The notes beneath the pieces are model-generated. The model worked only from the letters and a program-made list of their open reading frames with translations. It searched no databases and was not told the DNA's origin. A DNA stretch of 64,000 bases, from the NCBI RefSeq assembly GCF_036226525.1, contig NZ_CP108487.1, positions 6,386,001-6,450,000 of the forward strand, given 5' to 3'. This DNA is from Kribbella sp. NBC_01245. Lineage in GTDB: Bacteria > Actinomycetota > Actinomycetes > Propionibacteriales > Kribbellaceae. Below, piece by piece: positions 19,501 through 27,742 of the stretch. The position numbers and the translations under genes are program-made. Position 1 is the stretch's first letter. Each line of letters opens with the position of its first letter.

Positions 19501-20146
19501 CGAGATCGTCGATCCCCTCGTGGCGGAGCTGGTTGCCCAATGCAAGCGCTTCCCAAAGCTCATGCTGGAAGCGGAGGACTGGAGCTGGCTCGCGATGCGG
19601 CAGCTCAATAGCCAGCCACAAGCGCTCGCCAATCTACTGGTCGAGCTGATCGAAGCCGGCCGTTTCCAGGTCGGCGCGCTCGGACGTACTGGTCGGAAGC
19701 TCCTGCCAGCCTGCGTCGCAGCAACCCAACCCCAAACCTGGCTAAGACTGATGGATGGCACAGCAGCCGAGAACCCCCGCTATGTCCGGGCGGCAGCGCG
19801 CTGGCTCGGCGAGGCCACCGACGTGGAAACCGCGAAGCTCTGGGTCGGTCACGATGTCATCAAGGCGAGATCACTGGCTGCGGTCACTGACCTCCGTACC
19901 GAGTTCGGGCCAGTTTGCCGGTTCCTCATCACACAATTCGGGCAGGACGTCGACGTCAGTTCGCTGATGGGCGGCTCACTGGTTGCCGGACGATGGATTG
20001 AGGAAGAGTCGGACGAACTCGAGGCTGAGCTCGAGGTGCTCGTGCAGCGTGTCAACGACAGTGACCCGATTGAGCTTAGGCAGTGGGTGGAGGCGACTGT
20101 AGAACATCTTCGCGAGCAGATTGCGCGGGCGAAGCCGGTTTACTAA
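16502..20146 (+). CDS. Mrr-type nuclease fused to STAND-like NTPase and helical repeats (putative antiviral sensor)
   Basis: About 1214 residues. The N-terminus has a restriction-endonuclease-like pattern: NIGDLGIDAGI (~58) and AWQFKAGD (~80, a Q-x-K form). A P-loop NTPase follows with Walker A GVSGIGKTR (~228) and Walker B ILVIDECE (~279), then about 700 residues of alpha-helical sequence without membrane segments. Effector nuclease, STAND NTPase and helical sensor in this order is the architecture of Avs-type antiphage proteins, where target binding triggers oligomerisation and DNA cleavage. I prefer the GTG at 16502 because GGGAAGAG lies six bases upstream; GTG at 16496 is possible. I cannot assign it to a named Avs type. 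Confidence 0.75.
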   Translation: MAEREFGGPFSVAAHQVEALGTSFVPFVNALLDAEAAVAGLDGWQLSTTYRENIGDLGIDAGIRGARKTRHIPAGDSAWQFKAGDLLPAKCKAELLRPDLREPSAALETVRAGGTYRLVLGADLTPVKVTKRRKALEEAAASKGIEVVSGMFEVLPASALASWAEEHPSLAVSPLLGGIGNVAMPLAQWSRVGRLSNEWQASASRTRLPTYLETFVTGRRVPDLRLEGVSGIGKTRAVLEALRCQPFAHLVAYLPAYRSAPQGLLHHLQFQRRPTILVIDECEAREHDQLAGMLTVDSPVRLITIGHPTGYRGRSEPLVIDDLEEHAVAGVIKTAEPNLSAEHRDFAVAASAGNPRLAQIFADALSKNPNATVNDLISQDIIETYITADLPKDSNRLAYYVVALVPHVVFHGGSSNAFRELASVLPVTEIDLRMALDHLDGLGLVLGVSSTGQPDVRTCKITPHPLALHLARRAWEVLTTRILNDLLPAVANSDLLDDLVQRVAELGSSDVTSAAARHILGSAKLLEALRPNGSHEYGTLLSNLAAIAPEAVCDLVEAEVNASPEYELLDLLEQWEAAREALDRLAWNTSTFRRAADLIRRIARTAPIEDPSKPSPAIVGLADLDSHDPFIVRFTNLFGAILPNTAATPAARLRYLRAIQTSSDVRDRRLAVLAASRAIQPDETAFGSLHSQGTMLIESRGIPSTWGAAWDYKADAITILGALAKDVDPVTANSAVASLADAIQELLETNFLSMTLVPALLRLASTQLQPVRTVMAELRLLHRDSQNRSILKNLEYLETKLPGPTAEETVEYLADVNTSHDLDGDCFYPQLRAAVERINQSDRISLLLDILQRRPRASFWIGRMLGEVAGQDETVEAALTELARTGETPLIGYLHALNQSQSGAHDRFLDARVGATLDRGTRLRVTVRSPHTEEAAIRALKLSARLEPSDGARVLLGWKVRDEELVTLLSNWLTRLSTQADYNAVVDCVRQMLYGRPAWIEIVDPLVAELVAQCKRFPKLMLEAEDWSWLAMRQLNSQPQALANLLVELIEAGRFQVGALGRTGRKLLPACVAATQPQTWLRLMDGTAAENPRYVRAAARWLGEATDVETAKLWVGHDVIKARSLAAVTDLRTEFGPVCRFLITQFGQDVDVSSLMGGSLVAGRWIEEESDELEAELEVLVQRVNDSDPIELRQWVEATVEHLREQIARAKPVY

Positions 20147-20488
20147 CGAAAAACGGTCAGAGAGTTCCCAAGTCCGTCAGCAGCCCGGGCCGCCAGGTTC
20201 GTTCGCTGTCAGCCGGTCCGTCCGCACGGTACATGCCTGCAGCCGCTGAGCCACATGCTCCGGAGACACCGCCATCGCCGGCTGACAGGCTCGGAATGCC
20301 TCCTAGCCGCGCGCCGCAGCATAAGCCAAACTTCATGGTGCTTCTTCGGCACTCGTCACAGGGTCTCCCAGACCCGAGTTGGACCGGGCTCAGACTGACA
20401 CGGTTCGAGCCCGGTAGGGCGGCCGGATACTGCAAGCGTCTTGCGTCGCCGCTCAGAAACTGTCGGTAGTCGGTCTTAGTGTGCCCGT
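20147..20488. other. Intergenic region with hairpins
   Basis: About 340 bp between the STAND and nuclease genes. It contains GGGTCT-ccc-AGACCC (20361-20375) and a perfect 9-bp inverted repeat, ACCGGGCTC at 20383-20391 and GAGCCCGGT at 20407-20415. Neither is followed by a T-tract. They may slow transcription from the upstream gene. No gene is supported on either strand. Confidence 0.5.
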
Positions 20489-21619
20489 ATGTCTTCACTC
20501 TCCGAGGAGGTCAGGGACCTTCGCAGCCCGGTCACAGTCTGGATGCGGAAGACGTTTCCCCATCACCAAGGAGTCCAAGCCGGCTTCAGGCTGGCTGCAG
20601 GGGAGCAGTTGCTGGTCAAGCCGCCGGATGTTGCTGCATCTACGCAGGGCTCCGCTATTGATTGGTGGCTGAGGATGCTTGTGGACGATGCGGTATCGCT
20701 CACGTTGCCCCGCCTCGGTCTGCTTCGCCGTGGCCCGTGGTTAGCAGCGGGGACGGAACTGCTGGCAGACCTCGCCAGCGATGGCCAGGCAGCTGATGCA
20801 CCGCCGCGATCGTCGGTCATGAGGCCCGCCCGATTCTCTGCCCGCTCTGACGAGTGGTGGGCCCGAGTGTCATATGCGCTCGCTCTTCTGGCCGAGCTAT
20901 ACCGCGCGCTCTCGGTTACGGGTTCCCGGCTAATGCAGCTCACTCCTACAAGCACATCCGGCGATCTGCTGGCGTTGGCCAACGATGCTGAAGTTGCCGA
21001 TCTCATCGCGATGAAAGACCTCGCAACGGAGAATCTCTTCCCGTTGCTTTCAGCGGGGCCGGTGGCGACTGGTATGACCTTCGAGGGAAGCCAATACCTC
21101 AATGCCGACGCGGACCTGATCGTCGACGGGACCCTGGTGGACTTCAAGGCTGGGCAAGGAAGGCGCCCACGTCTTGACGGCCGGCGCACCGCCAAGCTCG
21201 ACCGCTCCGAACTCGACCAGCTCCTCGGCTATGCACTGCTGGACTACGACGACGAATACAAGCTGCACACTGTGGCTGTCTATGCCGCCCGATACGGCTA
21301 TCTCGCGGCCTGGCCACTCACAAAGTTGTGCAACGTCATGGCTGGCCGCCAGGTCGACCTGGCACAGCTACGCTCCGAGTTCGCGGGCGTTCTTCGGCGC
21401 GACCTCCCCAGATACTGGAGCAGCAGCCGGACACGACGACTGCCACCGTCAGCTGTCCACCTCGAACGTCGACGTAGCACAGTTGTCGTCGCTGACCTTC
21501 CACCAACGCTCAACGCCGCGGTGCATCCGCTGCTGCTGGAGGAGACCCGTCGGCGTACAGCGCACCTCGAGAACTACCTAGTGGAGTTCTTACTGCCGGG
21601 CGAAGCGGTTATCTACTGA
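20489..21619 (+). CDS. Putative PD-(D/E)XK nuclease, unknown system
   Basis: A 376-residue protein. Near residue 209 it reads DLIVDGTLVDFKAG, a D-x(n)-DxK core (D209, D218, K220), followed by LDQLLGYALLDYDD, the Q-x(3)-Y helix typical of RecB/Cas4-like nucleases. The N-terminal 190 residues are helical. The last 31 residues are shared with the remnant at 16085-16327, which shows that this tail belongs to a family. There is no clear Shine-Dalgarno site before the ATG, so the transcript may be leaderless. Flanked by the STAND protein and the Gabija-like pair, it is probably a defence nuclease, by context only. Confidence 0.6.
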   Translation: MSSLSEEVRDLRSPVTVWMRKTFPHHQGVQAGFRLAAGEQLLVKPPDVAASTQGSAIDWWLRMLVDDAVSLTLPRLGLLRRGPWLAAGTELLADLASDGQAADAPPRSSVMRPARFSARSDEWWARVSYALALLAELYRALSVTGSRLMQLTPTSTSGDLLALANDAEVADLIAMKDLATENLFPLLSAGPVATGMTFEGSQYLNADADLIVDGTLVDFKAGQGRRPRLDGRRTAKLDRSELDQLLGYALLDYDDEYKLHTVAVYAARYGYLAAWPLTKLCNVMAGRQVDLAQLRSEFAGVLRRDLPRYWSSSRTRRLPPSAVHLERRRSTVVVADLPPTLNAAVHPLLLEETRRRTAHLENYLVEFLLPGEAVIY

Positions 21620-21925
21620 GGCGCAACGCGGCAGGTGCACTACCTAGCCGTGTGGCGATCGGGTCTCACTCAATCGTTGGTTGCAGCACACCCCATCCGG
21701 CCTGCTACGACGCAGACTGCGAAGGCCCGGCACCATCCGGAGGCGCTGAGCCCGGTCGACGATCCGCTCAGAGTGCTGAAGTCGGCACCGGGGCAAGCTC
21801 AACCCACGGACCGTCACTGATTGCACCTACTACATCCGGGCCGGGCTGACGCGCGGGCCGTCGTAAGGATCTTGCCGGTCTCTGCAAGAGTGAACACCCG
21901 GCACCTGTCCCCTGAGGAACGCGAC
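21620..21925. other. Intergenic region before the Gabija-like pair
   Basis: About 305 bp with no supported gene. It presumably carries the promoter of the two-gene unit that starts at 21926. Confidence 0.45.
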
Positions 21926-23812
21926 ATGAAAATCCGACGAGTCGACATCGAGAATTTCCGTGGCATCAAGTCGGCGTCGTGGCGTCTGCCTGCCAGTCGG
22001 CGGTTCTTCACGCTCATTGGGCCAGGCGACTCCACAAAGACCACCGTGCTCACCGCCATCGAGCGGGCATTGCATGACCGGGCAGGGCTCACTGTCCTCG
22101 ACACCGACTTCCACGACGCCAAGGTCGAGGACCCGATCCGGATTCGAGTGGCGATCGACGATCTCCCGGACGAGCTCATCGCGATGGACGCCTTCGGCGG
22201 ACACCTTGCTGGCATCGATGAGCAGGGCGAGTGGTCGCACGATCCGACCGACGACTCGCAACGATGCGTCATCGTCGAGTTCCTGGTCGAAGCTGACCTC
22301 GAACCGATATGGCAGTCGTACCGGCCGGCGCTGGACGGGATTGAGGAAGAGGAGCCGCATCCAGTGCGCGCACGGCACCGGTCCCGGCTGACGGCGTACC
22401 GGATCGATGACCGGATTGATGCACATCTTCGGTGGTCCCGGACCTCGTCGCTCGGCAAGCTCACCGCGAACCGCGCGGATACCCGAGCCACGCTCACCCA
22501 CGCGGCCCGGGCCGCAAAGGATGCCGCAGCTGAGGCGGTCACCGATGAGTTGAAACTTCTTGCCAAAGACGTGCAGAAGCAAGTCCAGGACATCGGGACG
22601 ACCCATCTCACCGATCTCAAACCCGGGCTAGACCTGTCTTTGTCCCATACCCAGGGCAATCTGGCCCTGTTCGAAGGCGACGTTCCGCTTACTAACTTCG
22701 GCCTTGGTACCCGCCGCCTCATCGGCGCCGCGACCCAACAGCTCGCGAACGAGGGCACTGCCACTCTGCTCGTCGATGAGGTCGAGCACGGCCTCGAACC
22801 CCACCGGCTGGTGCACCTGCTCGGCCACCTGCGCAACAGCAGTGCGTTCGCCCAGGTCTTCGTCACAACGCACTCCCCGACCGCGCTCCTCCACCTTGAA
22901 CCCGACGAGCTGGTGATGGTCAGGTCGACCAATGGCGTCACCGAGCTGAAGCCGCTGGATGACCCATCCAGCCTCAGGCCGCTGCTGAAAAGCTGTCCGG
23001 AAGCTTTCCTGGCCCGGCGAATAGTCGTCAACGAAGGAAAGACCGAGTACGGCGTCGTGCTGGAGCATCTCGGCCAGTGGGATCACGGAGCTAACCCCGA
23101 ATCAGTGCCGTCGGCTGCACTCGGGGTTGTGGCCATCGAAGGTAACGGCGGCACCGGTGCGGCAGGGCGGACTGAACAGTTTCTGCAGGTCGGCTACGAG
23201 GTCGTGCTGTTCATCGATAGCGACGACCAGGCCGCGAACGACATGGTCCCGGGTGTCGAATCCCTCGGTGGCACGGTCGTCCAGTGGCGGGACGGGCACA
23301 GCATCGAAACCGCAGTCTGTGCCCAGCTGGACGAAGCTGGTCTGAACGCTTTCATCCAGGCCGCGCTCGATGTCGCCGACGACGACGAGACCGCCGCGAA
23401 GCAGTCCGCCGAAGCTAACCTCATCGCGCATGGTGCGCCGGCGACCTCCTCCGGCGCCAACACACTCGACGTCACCACCTGGGCGCAGACAGGAGTCGAC
23501 CTAGACAAGGCCCGCGGAGTCGTAGGCCTGGCCGCCAAGAAAAAGGGGTGGTTCAAACGAGTCGACAAGGGCCGCAGACTTGGCCGATTCATGCTGGACA
23601 CCCCCGCGCTTCAGACAGGCGACGTCAAGACCACGATCGACCAACTGAAGGTCGCCATCTACGCCCGATCCTCACCGGCTGCACCTGAAGCTGCCGAGAC
23701 CGATGCCGAACTACACGATGAGCAAAATGCTGAGGACGACGCCGACCAGGTGCCACCCCTAGAAGCAGGGACACAGGAGACAGCACTCCCGCAAAAGGCC
23801 GCGGATGCCTGA
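21926..23812 (+). CDS. gajA: OLD-family ATPase-TOPRIM nuclease, GajA-like
   Basis: About 628 residues. Start at ATG 21926 (MKIRRVDIENFRGI) behind GAGGAA. It has an ABC-type ATPase with P-loop IGPGDSTKTT (~31) and Walker B LLVDEVEHGLEPHR (~283), with VFVTTHSPTAL after it. A TOPRIM nuclease follows, with VVNEGKTE (E370) and FIDSDD (D431, D433). This is the class 2 OLD layout of GajA, which nicks DNA when nucleotide levels fall in the Gabija antiphage system. The P-loop has Thr where the usual glycine of GK[ST] stands, a variant worth noting. The C-terminus is acidic (DAELHDEQNAEDD). The stop overlaps the start of the helicase gene by eight bases. Confidence 0.8.
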   Translation: MKIRRVDIENFRGIKSASWRLPASRRFFTLIGPGDSTKTTVLTAIERALHDRAGLTVLDTDFHDAKVEDPIRIRVAIDDLPDELIAMDAFGGHLAGIDEQGEWSHDPTDDSQRCVIVEFLVEADLEPIWQSYRPALDGIEEEEPHPVRARHRSRLTAYRIDDRIDAHLRWSRTSSLGKLTANRADTRATLTHAARAAKDAAAEAVTDELKLLAKDVQKQVQDIGTTHLTDLKPGLDLSLSHTQGNLALFEGDVPLTNFGLGTRRLIGAATQQLANEGTATLLVDEVEHGLEPHRLVHLLGHLRNSSAFAQVFVTTHSPTALLHLEPDELVMVRSTNGVTELKPLDDPSSLRPLLKSCPEAFLARRIVVNEGKTEYGVVLEHLGQWDHGANPESVPSAALGVVAIEGNGGTGAAGRTEQFLQVGYEVVLFIDSDDQAANDMVPGVESLGGTVVQWRDGHSIETAVCAQLDEAGLNAFIQAALDVADDDETAAKQSAEANLIAHGAPATSSGANTLDVTTWAQTGVDLDKARGVVGLAAKKKGWFKRVDKGRRLGRFMLDTPALQTGDVKTTIDQLKVAIYARSSPAAPEAAETDAELHDEQNAEDDADQVPPLEAGTQETALPQKAADA

Positions 23813-25310
23813 ACATCTTTCCGATGGCATGAGATCTGACGCCGACGGCTTCGCCGCAGTGCTCCCGGCGTCGGTCGTGATGCCCGCGGGCGCCGGCAAG
23901 ACCCATCTGCTCGCCGCCACCTCGAAGCAGATCGTCGCCAATGGCGGCAATGTCCTCGTGCTCACCCATACCAACGCCGGCGTCTATGCCATCAACGTTC
24001 GCCTGAAGCGATTCGGCGTTACCAAAGGCGCTCAGGTGTCCACTCTCACCAGCTTCGCCTTCCGCCTCGCCCGCTCGTACCCGGTTCTGGGCGACATGCG
24101 CGTCCCCAAGGTCGTGGTCCCAGAAGACTCTCAGAAGTACGTCCAAGCGGCCACGAAAGTCACAGCTGCTGTGCATATCAAGGCCGTCCTCGCCGCGTCC
24201 TATACCCACGTTCTTGTCGATGAGTACCAGGACTGCAACCGTGACCACCACGCCCTCGTCCTCAAGCTAAAAGAAGCTATACCGAACATCGGCATCCTTG
24301 GCGACAACCTCCAGGCCATCTTCGGCTTCGCCGAACCGCTACCTGCCTGGGCGGACGTCCTCACTGAGTTTCCCGAGCACACCGCAATCAAGCCCGAGCC
24401 ACACCGCTGGGCGGGACACAACGAGGAACTCGGCACGTGGCTGTTGAAGGTCCGCGACTATCTCAAGCCTGGTCAGGTCCTCGACCTCGCAAACGCCAAC
24501 TTCCCCACCGGCGTAAAGTTCACCAACATGGCCGGAAACCCTGGCGGCGTTGCTGCAGCCGCCCGAGAGGCCCTCAAGCTACCCGACGATGAGACCGTCC
24601 TCATCATCAGCGCCCGCAACCATCAGAACGCTCGCAGCATCGCCGCGGACCTCCATGGCAGCTACACCGTCATGGAAGAGATCGCCGGAAAGTTCATGGC
24701 CGACTGGCTCGCCAAGCTCGTCGCGACGGACCCACCTGCCTATGCCCACTGGCTGTTCGAGTTCACCAAGCGATGTCACTGCGGCCACGGCATCCTCGAC
24801 CCCAATCCTCTCGGCAAGCGGTACCAAGACGGTCGCGTCGGCGCCGACCTGCTGAAGACCAGCAGCAAACGCGAAGGCGCCAAAGTCGCCATTGAGGCGC
24901 TGGATCGGGTCGTTGTGAATCCCACACTGGCTGAGCTTGCCGCTGCAATGGACACCATCCCCGGCTCCACCGGCCTGCAGCTCCACTCGCACGAGGCCTG
25001 GTACGACGTGAGGACCGCCATTCGTGGCGCCATCGCGAACGGGAACGACAAGTCGGTCCTGCTTGACGAACTCGCCAAGGCCCGCGATGTCCTGCGGCAT
25101 CCGGGACGGCGCGAACGCCGCCGCATCATCTCCCGCACCCTTCTCGTCAAAGGCCTTGAGTACGACCACGTTATCGTCGCCGACGCCGCGAACCACCTTG
25201 AAGTCAACGACTTCTACGTCGCCCTCACGCGGGCACGCAAGAGCATCCACATCCTTGGCACCGCCGACATTATCCGGCTGGTGCCATCTCCTGGCAGCGA
25301 GCCAAGTTAG
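23805..25310 (+). CDS. gajB: UvrD-like SF1 helicase, GajB-like
   Basis: A 501-residue SF1A helicase, the normal size for GajB. Motifs in order: Walker A PAGAGKTH (~27), Ia LTHTNAG, II DEYQD (~139), III ILGDNLQAIFGF, V RTLLVKGLEYDHVIV and VI VALTRARKSIHIL (~472). It starts inside the end of the OLD ATPase gene, so the two are translationally coupled, as in known Gabija loci, where GajB binds GajA and is activated by the termini that GajA produces. A Gabija-like system is the best reading; other OLD-UvrD pairs exist. Confidence 0.82.
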   Translation: MPEHLSDGMRSDADGFAAVLPASVVMPAGAGKTHLLAATSKQIVANGGNVLVLTHTNAGVYAINVRLKRFGVTKGAQVSTLTSFAFRLARSYPVLGDMRVPKVVVPEDSQKYVQAATKVTAAVHIKAVLAASYTHVLVDEYQDCNRDHHALVLKLKEAIPNIGILGDNLQAIFGFAEPLPAWADVLTEFPEHTAIKPEPHRWAGHNEELGTWLLKVRDYLKPGQVLDLANANFPTGVKFTNMAGNPGGVAAAAREALKLPDDETVLIISARNHQNARSIAADLHGSYTVMEEIAGKFMADWLAKLVATDPPAYAHWLFEFTKRCHCGHGILDPNPLGKRYQDGRVGADLLKTSSKREGAKVAIEALDRVVVNPTLAELAAAMDTIPGSTGLQLHSHEAWYDVRTAIRGAIANGNDKSVLLDELAKARDVLRHPGRRERRRIISRTLLVKGLEYDHVIVADAANHLEVNDFYVALTRARKSIHILGTADIIRLVPSPGSEPS

Positions 25311-25465
25311 CGACGCCGCTGTACGACACCAGGGGACAGAGCCAACCCGTCCTGCAGCGATTCGACGTGAATCTGCCTTAGACGCACCTCGTGCGCTCCA
25401 GCCCCTGCGCACCGGAGAATGCATTTCAATCGACGGCGAGCTAGCTGACCCGCGATGATAAGGCT

Positions 25466-26836
25466 ATGAGGCAGATCTCCAGGCTCCGGTTCGACGCACT
25501 CGCGGCGTACACGCGCTCACCTCTCGTAGCCACTTTGTCTCACGAGCTTGGGTGGTTCGAGTGGCCCGACAGCCGCTTGATCGCAGCCTTGCTGGTCGAT
25601 ACCGACGATGAATACTCCGCCGTCATTTTGGCTCCAGACCTCAACGAACGGTTTCGCTGGATTGCGATGACCCACTTCCACAGCGTCCCCGAGCAGGTGC
25701 TCCCGGAGCTTGCTGCGCTTGCTGAAGGCCTTGCGAAAGACCTCGATGAGGTGCGACAGCAAGGAGATGAACAGGCGGTGGCGATGGACCTATTTGCCCC
25801 CGTCCGCCCCGCCGAACGCCTTCATCCAGACTTCCTGCAATTGTCCACGCACGCGGGCTACGGACCAGCGCGCGCCCTGATTGAACCCATGATGCGATGG
25901 CACGAGGACGGTGACGGAAACTTCGTCGAGCAGTTTCAGACAACGGGCTTCGACACACGGATGTGGGAGTTGTACCTGTTTGCCGTCATCACAGAAGCCG
26001 GTCTGGTCCTCGACCGCACGCATGTAGTGCCCGACTTTGTCGGTAGAGGTCCGAACGGTGACGTCTGCATCGAGGCAACCTCGATCAATCCGTCCCGGGA
26101 CAGGAAGGGCCAACTGCTGGACGGACCGCCTCGAGACACGCCAGAGTCGCAGCAGTCGTATGTTCAGGACTACCTTCCGATCAGGTATGCCGGTCCGCTC
26201 ACGGCGAAGCTGTCCAAGCGGTACTGGGAGCAACCACATGTGGACGGGAAGCCACTTATCTTCGCGATCCAAGATTTCCAGGAGCCTCTATCGATGACCT
26301 GGACGCGATCAGCTCTCCCCACTTACCTGTACGGGATGGCTCATGAGCCGCATCGAAGAAGTGACGGCAGCTTGGAGATTCGAGCGGTTCCCGTTGCCTC
26401 GCACACGTGGGGTTCAAAGGAAGTCCAATCGGGGTTCTTCTCGCTTCCCGGTGCTGAGAACGTCAGTGCTGTCCTGTTCAACAGCAGCGGCACGATCTCC
26501 AAGTTCAACCGGATGGGCGTGGCAGCTGGATTCGGTCCTCTAAACGTCACATTGATCCGCAGAGGGGTCGCCGCAGACCCTGACCCGAACGCTAGTGAGC
26601 CGACATCGTTCGTACACATCGTCGGCGAGGGCTACCCGGAATCATGGATCGAGGGGACCGATGTCTACCACAATCCGCACGCCACACATCCGCTCGATCC
26701 TGAGATGCTTCCGGGAGCTGCGCACCATCGTCTAATGGATGACGGGCAAGTGGAGACTACCGCCCCTCGCTGGCAGCCGCTGTCCTCCGTGACATCGATC
26801 GTCGTCTTACCTGATCGCAGCGCAGATCTGCCTTGA
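25466..26836 (+). CDS. Unknown protein with possible PD-(D/E)XK core
   Basis: A 456-residue soluble protein. In its middle, RMWELYLFAVITEAG is followed by VVPDFVGRG (D190) and VCIEATSIN (E203). Such an E-helix, PDF, IEA order resembles a restriction-endonuclease-like core in which the usual lysine is missing or replaced (E-A-T). The second half has a run of beta-rich sequence without known motifs. It lies 155 bp after the Gabija-like pair on the same strand, so it may be an accessory gene or a separate defence gene. AAGG precedes the ATG. Confidence 0.55.
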   Translation: MRQISRLRFDALAAYTRSPLVATLSHELGWFEWPDSRLIAALLVDTDDEYSAVILAPDLNERFRWIAMTHFHSVPEQVLPELAALAEGLAKDLDEVRQQGDEQAVAMDLFAPVRPAERLHPDFLQLSTHAGYGPARALIEPMMRWHEDGDGNFVEQFQTTGFDTRMWELYLFAVITEAGLVLDRTHVVPDFVGRGPNGDVCIEATSINPSRDRKGQLLDGPPRDTPESQQSYVQDYLPIRYAGPLTAKLSKRYWEQPHVDGKPLIFAIQDFQEPLSMTWTRSALPTYLYGMAHEPHRRSDGSLEIRAVPVASHTWGSKEVQSGFFSLPGAENVSAVLFNSSGTISKFNRMGVAAGFGPLNVTLIRRGVAADPDPNASEPTSFVHIVGEGYPESWIEGTDVYHNPHATHPLDPEMLPGAAHHRLMDDGQVETTAPRWQPLSSVTSIVVLPDRSADLP

Positions 26837-26959
26837 GGGTCTGAGACTTGCGGCTCAGCGAGGCTGGCGTCGTGCGCGCTCCTATCTGGAGGGGTGTCGG
26901 CCTCTTCGTGCCAGTTGTCTGCACCTGCTGACGTTGAACGAGCAGCGATACTCGTATCT

Positions 26960-27622
26960 ATGGGATTGGCAGAGGCGGCGTTCCGGATCGACGAGTTCTA
27001 CGATGCTGGCCGAGTGGACATCCTCAGCACAGTTGCTCCCGTGACCCTTCAAGCCACTCCCTCTCGTAGGCGTGACTTCAAGGATGCACTCGGATCCGCG
27101 GTCACGGCTGCGACCAAGGGGATCTTCACCCATGACGTTGAGGTGACGCTCATCTGGTTCATCGAGGAGGCTCGGCGCTACCAGACGCATCTCGTCGCCG
27201 ATCTCGACAACGTGCTGAAGCCGATCCTCGACGCCGTGACCGGGCCAGAGGCATTGCTGATCGATGACAACCAGATCCAGTCGATCAAGGCGTCGTGGAT
27301 GACCCCAGGGCTTCATGGCGCCGGTTTCCAGTTGACTTTCGCAGCGCTGATGCGCGAAGAGTACGTGAGCCGGCAAGGACTCGCGTTCGTCGAGTTTTCC
27401 GCCGATCGCTGTTACATGCTGCCTGGCGGTCTCGGTGAACACGCTGCCCGATTCGTTGCGAGCTACCGCAGGATGGTGGGTGCCTACCAGGACATGCTTG
27501 CGGCGGGGATCCATGAAGAGGTGGCCCAAAGCGTCTTGCCGATCGCGCGGCCCTTTCCCAGGGCCAGGCTGGGCCGGTTCCCCGTCCGGCACCACAGCGA
27601 ATTCGCGGAGCCCTTGGCCTGA
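26960..27622 (+). CDS. RusA-like Holliday junction resolvase / nuclease
   Basis: About 220 residues. The RusA signature is clear: HLVADLDNVLKPILDAV (D81, D83, N84) followed by LIDDNQIQSIKASW, giving the acidic cluster that binds Mg2+ and cuts four-way junctions. The remainder is longer than RusA (120 residues), with about 90 extra C-terminal residues of unknown type. The frame is open from GTG 26894, but GGAGG is too close to it, and ATG 26960 lacks a good ribosome site, so the start is uncertain. RusA proteins are common in prophages and mobile elements; its neighbours here are defence-like nucleases. Confidence 0.72.
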   Translation: MGLAEAAFRIDEFYDAGRVDILSTVAPVTLQATPSRRRDFKDALGSAVTAATKGIFTHDVEVTLIWFIEEARRYQTHLVADLDNVLKPILDAVTGPEALLIDDNQIQSIKASWMTPGLHGAGFQLTFAALMREEYVSRQGLAFVEFSADRCYMLPGGLGEHAARFVASYRRMVGAYQDMLAAGIHEEVAQSVLPIARPFPRARLGRFPVRHHSEFAEPLA

Positions 27623-27742
27623 GTGGCCTGAGATCGTTGACATATGTGACCTCGCGGAGACGGTCCTTTCCGTCGGGGCTTACGCCCGTCCTGTTGAAGC
27701 CTGGCCCGATGGTCGTGGCGTGGTAGTTGAAGGAGGGATGTC

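Noticed and set aside
20384..20425. GGTTCGAGCCC, tRNA T-loop-like sequence
   Set aside because: The T-arm does not pair properly and no anticodon or acceptor stem can be built; it is explained by the 9-bp inverted repeat.
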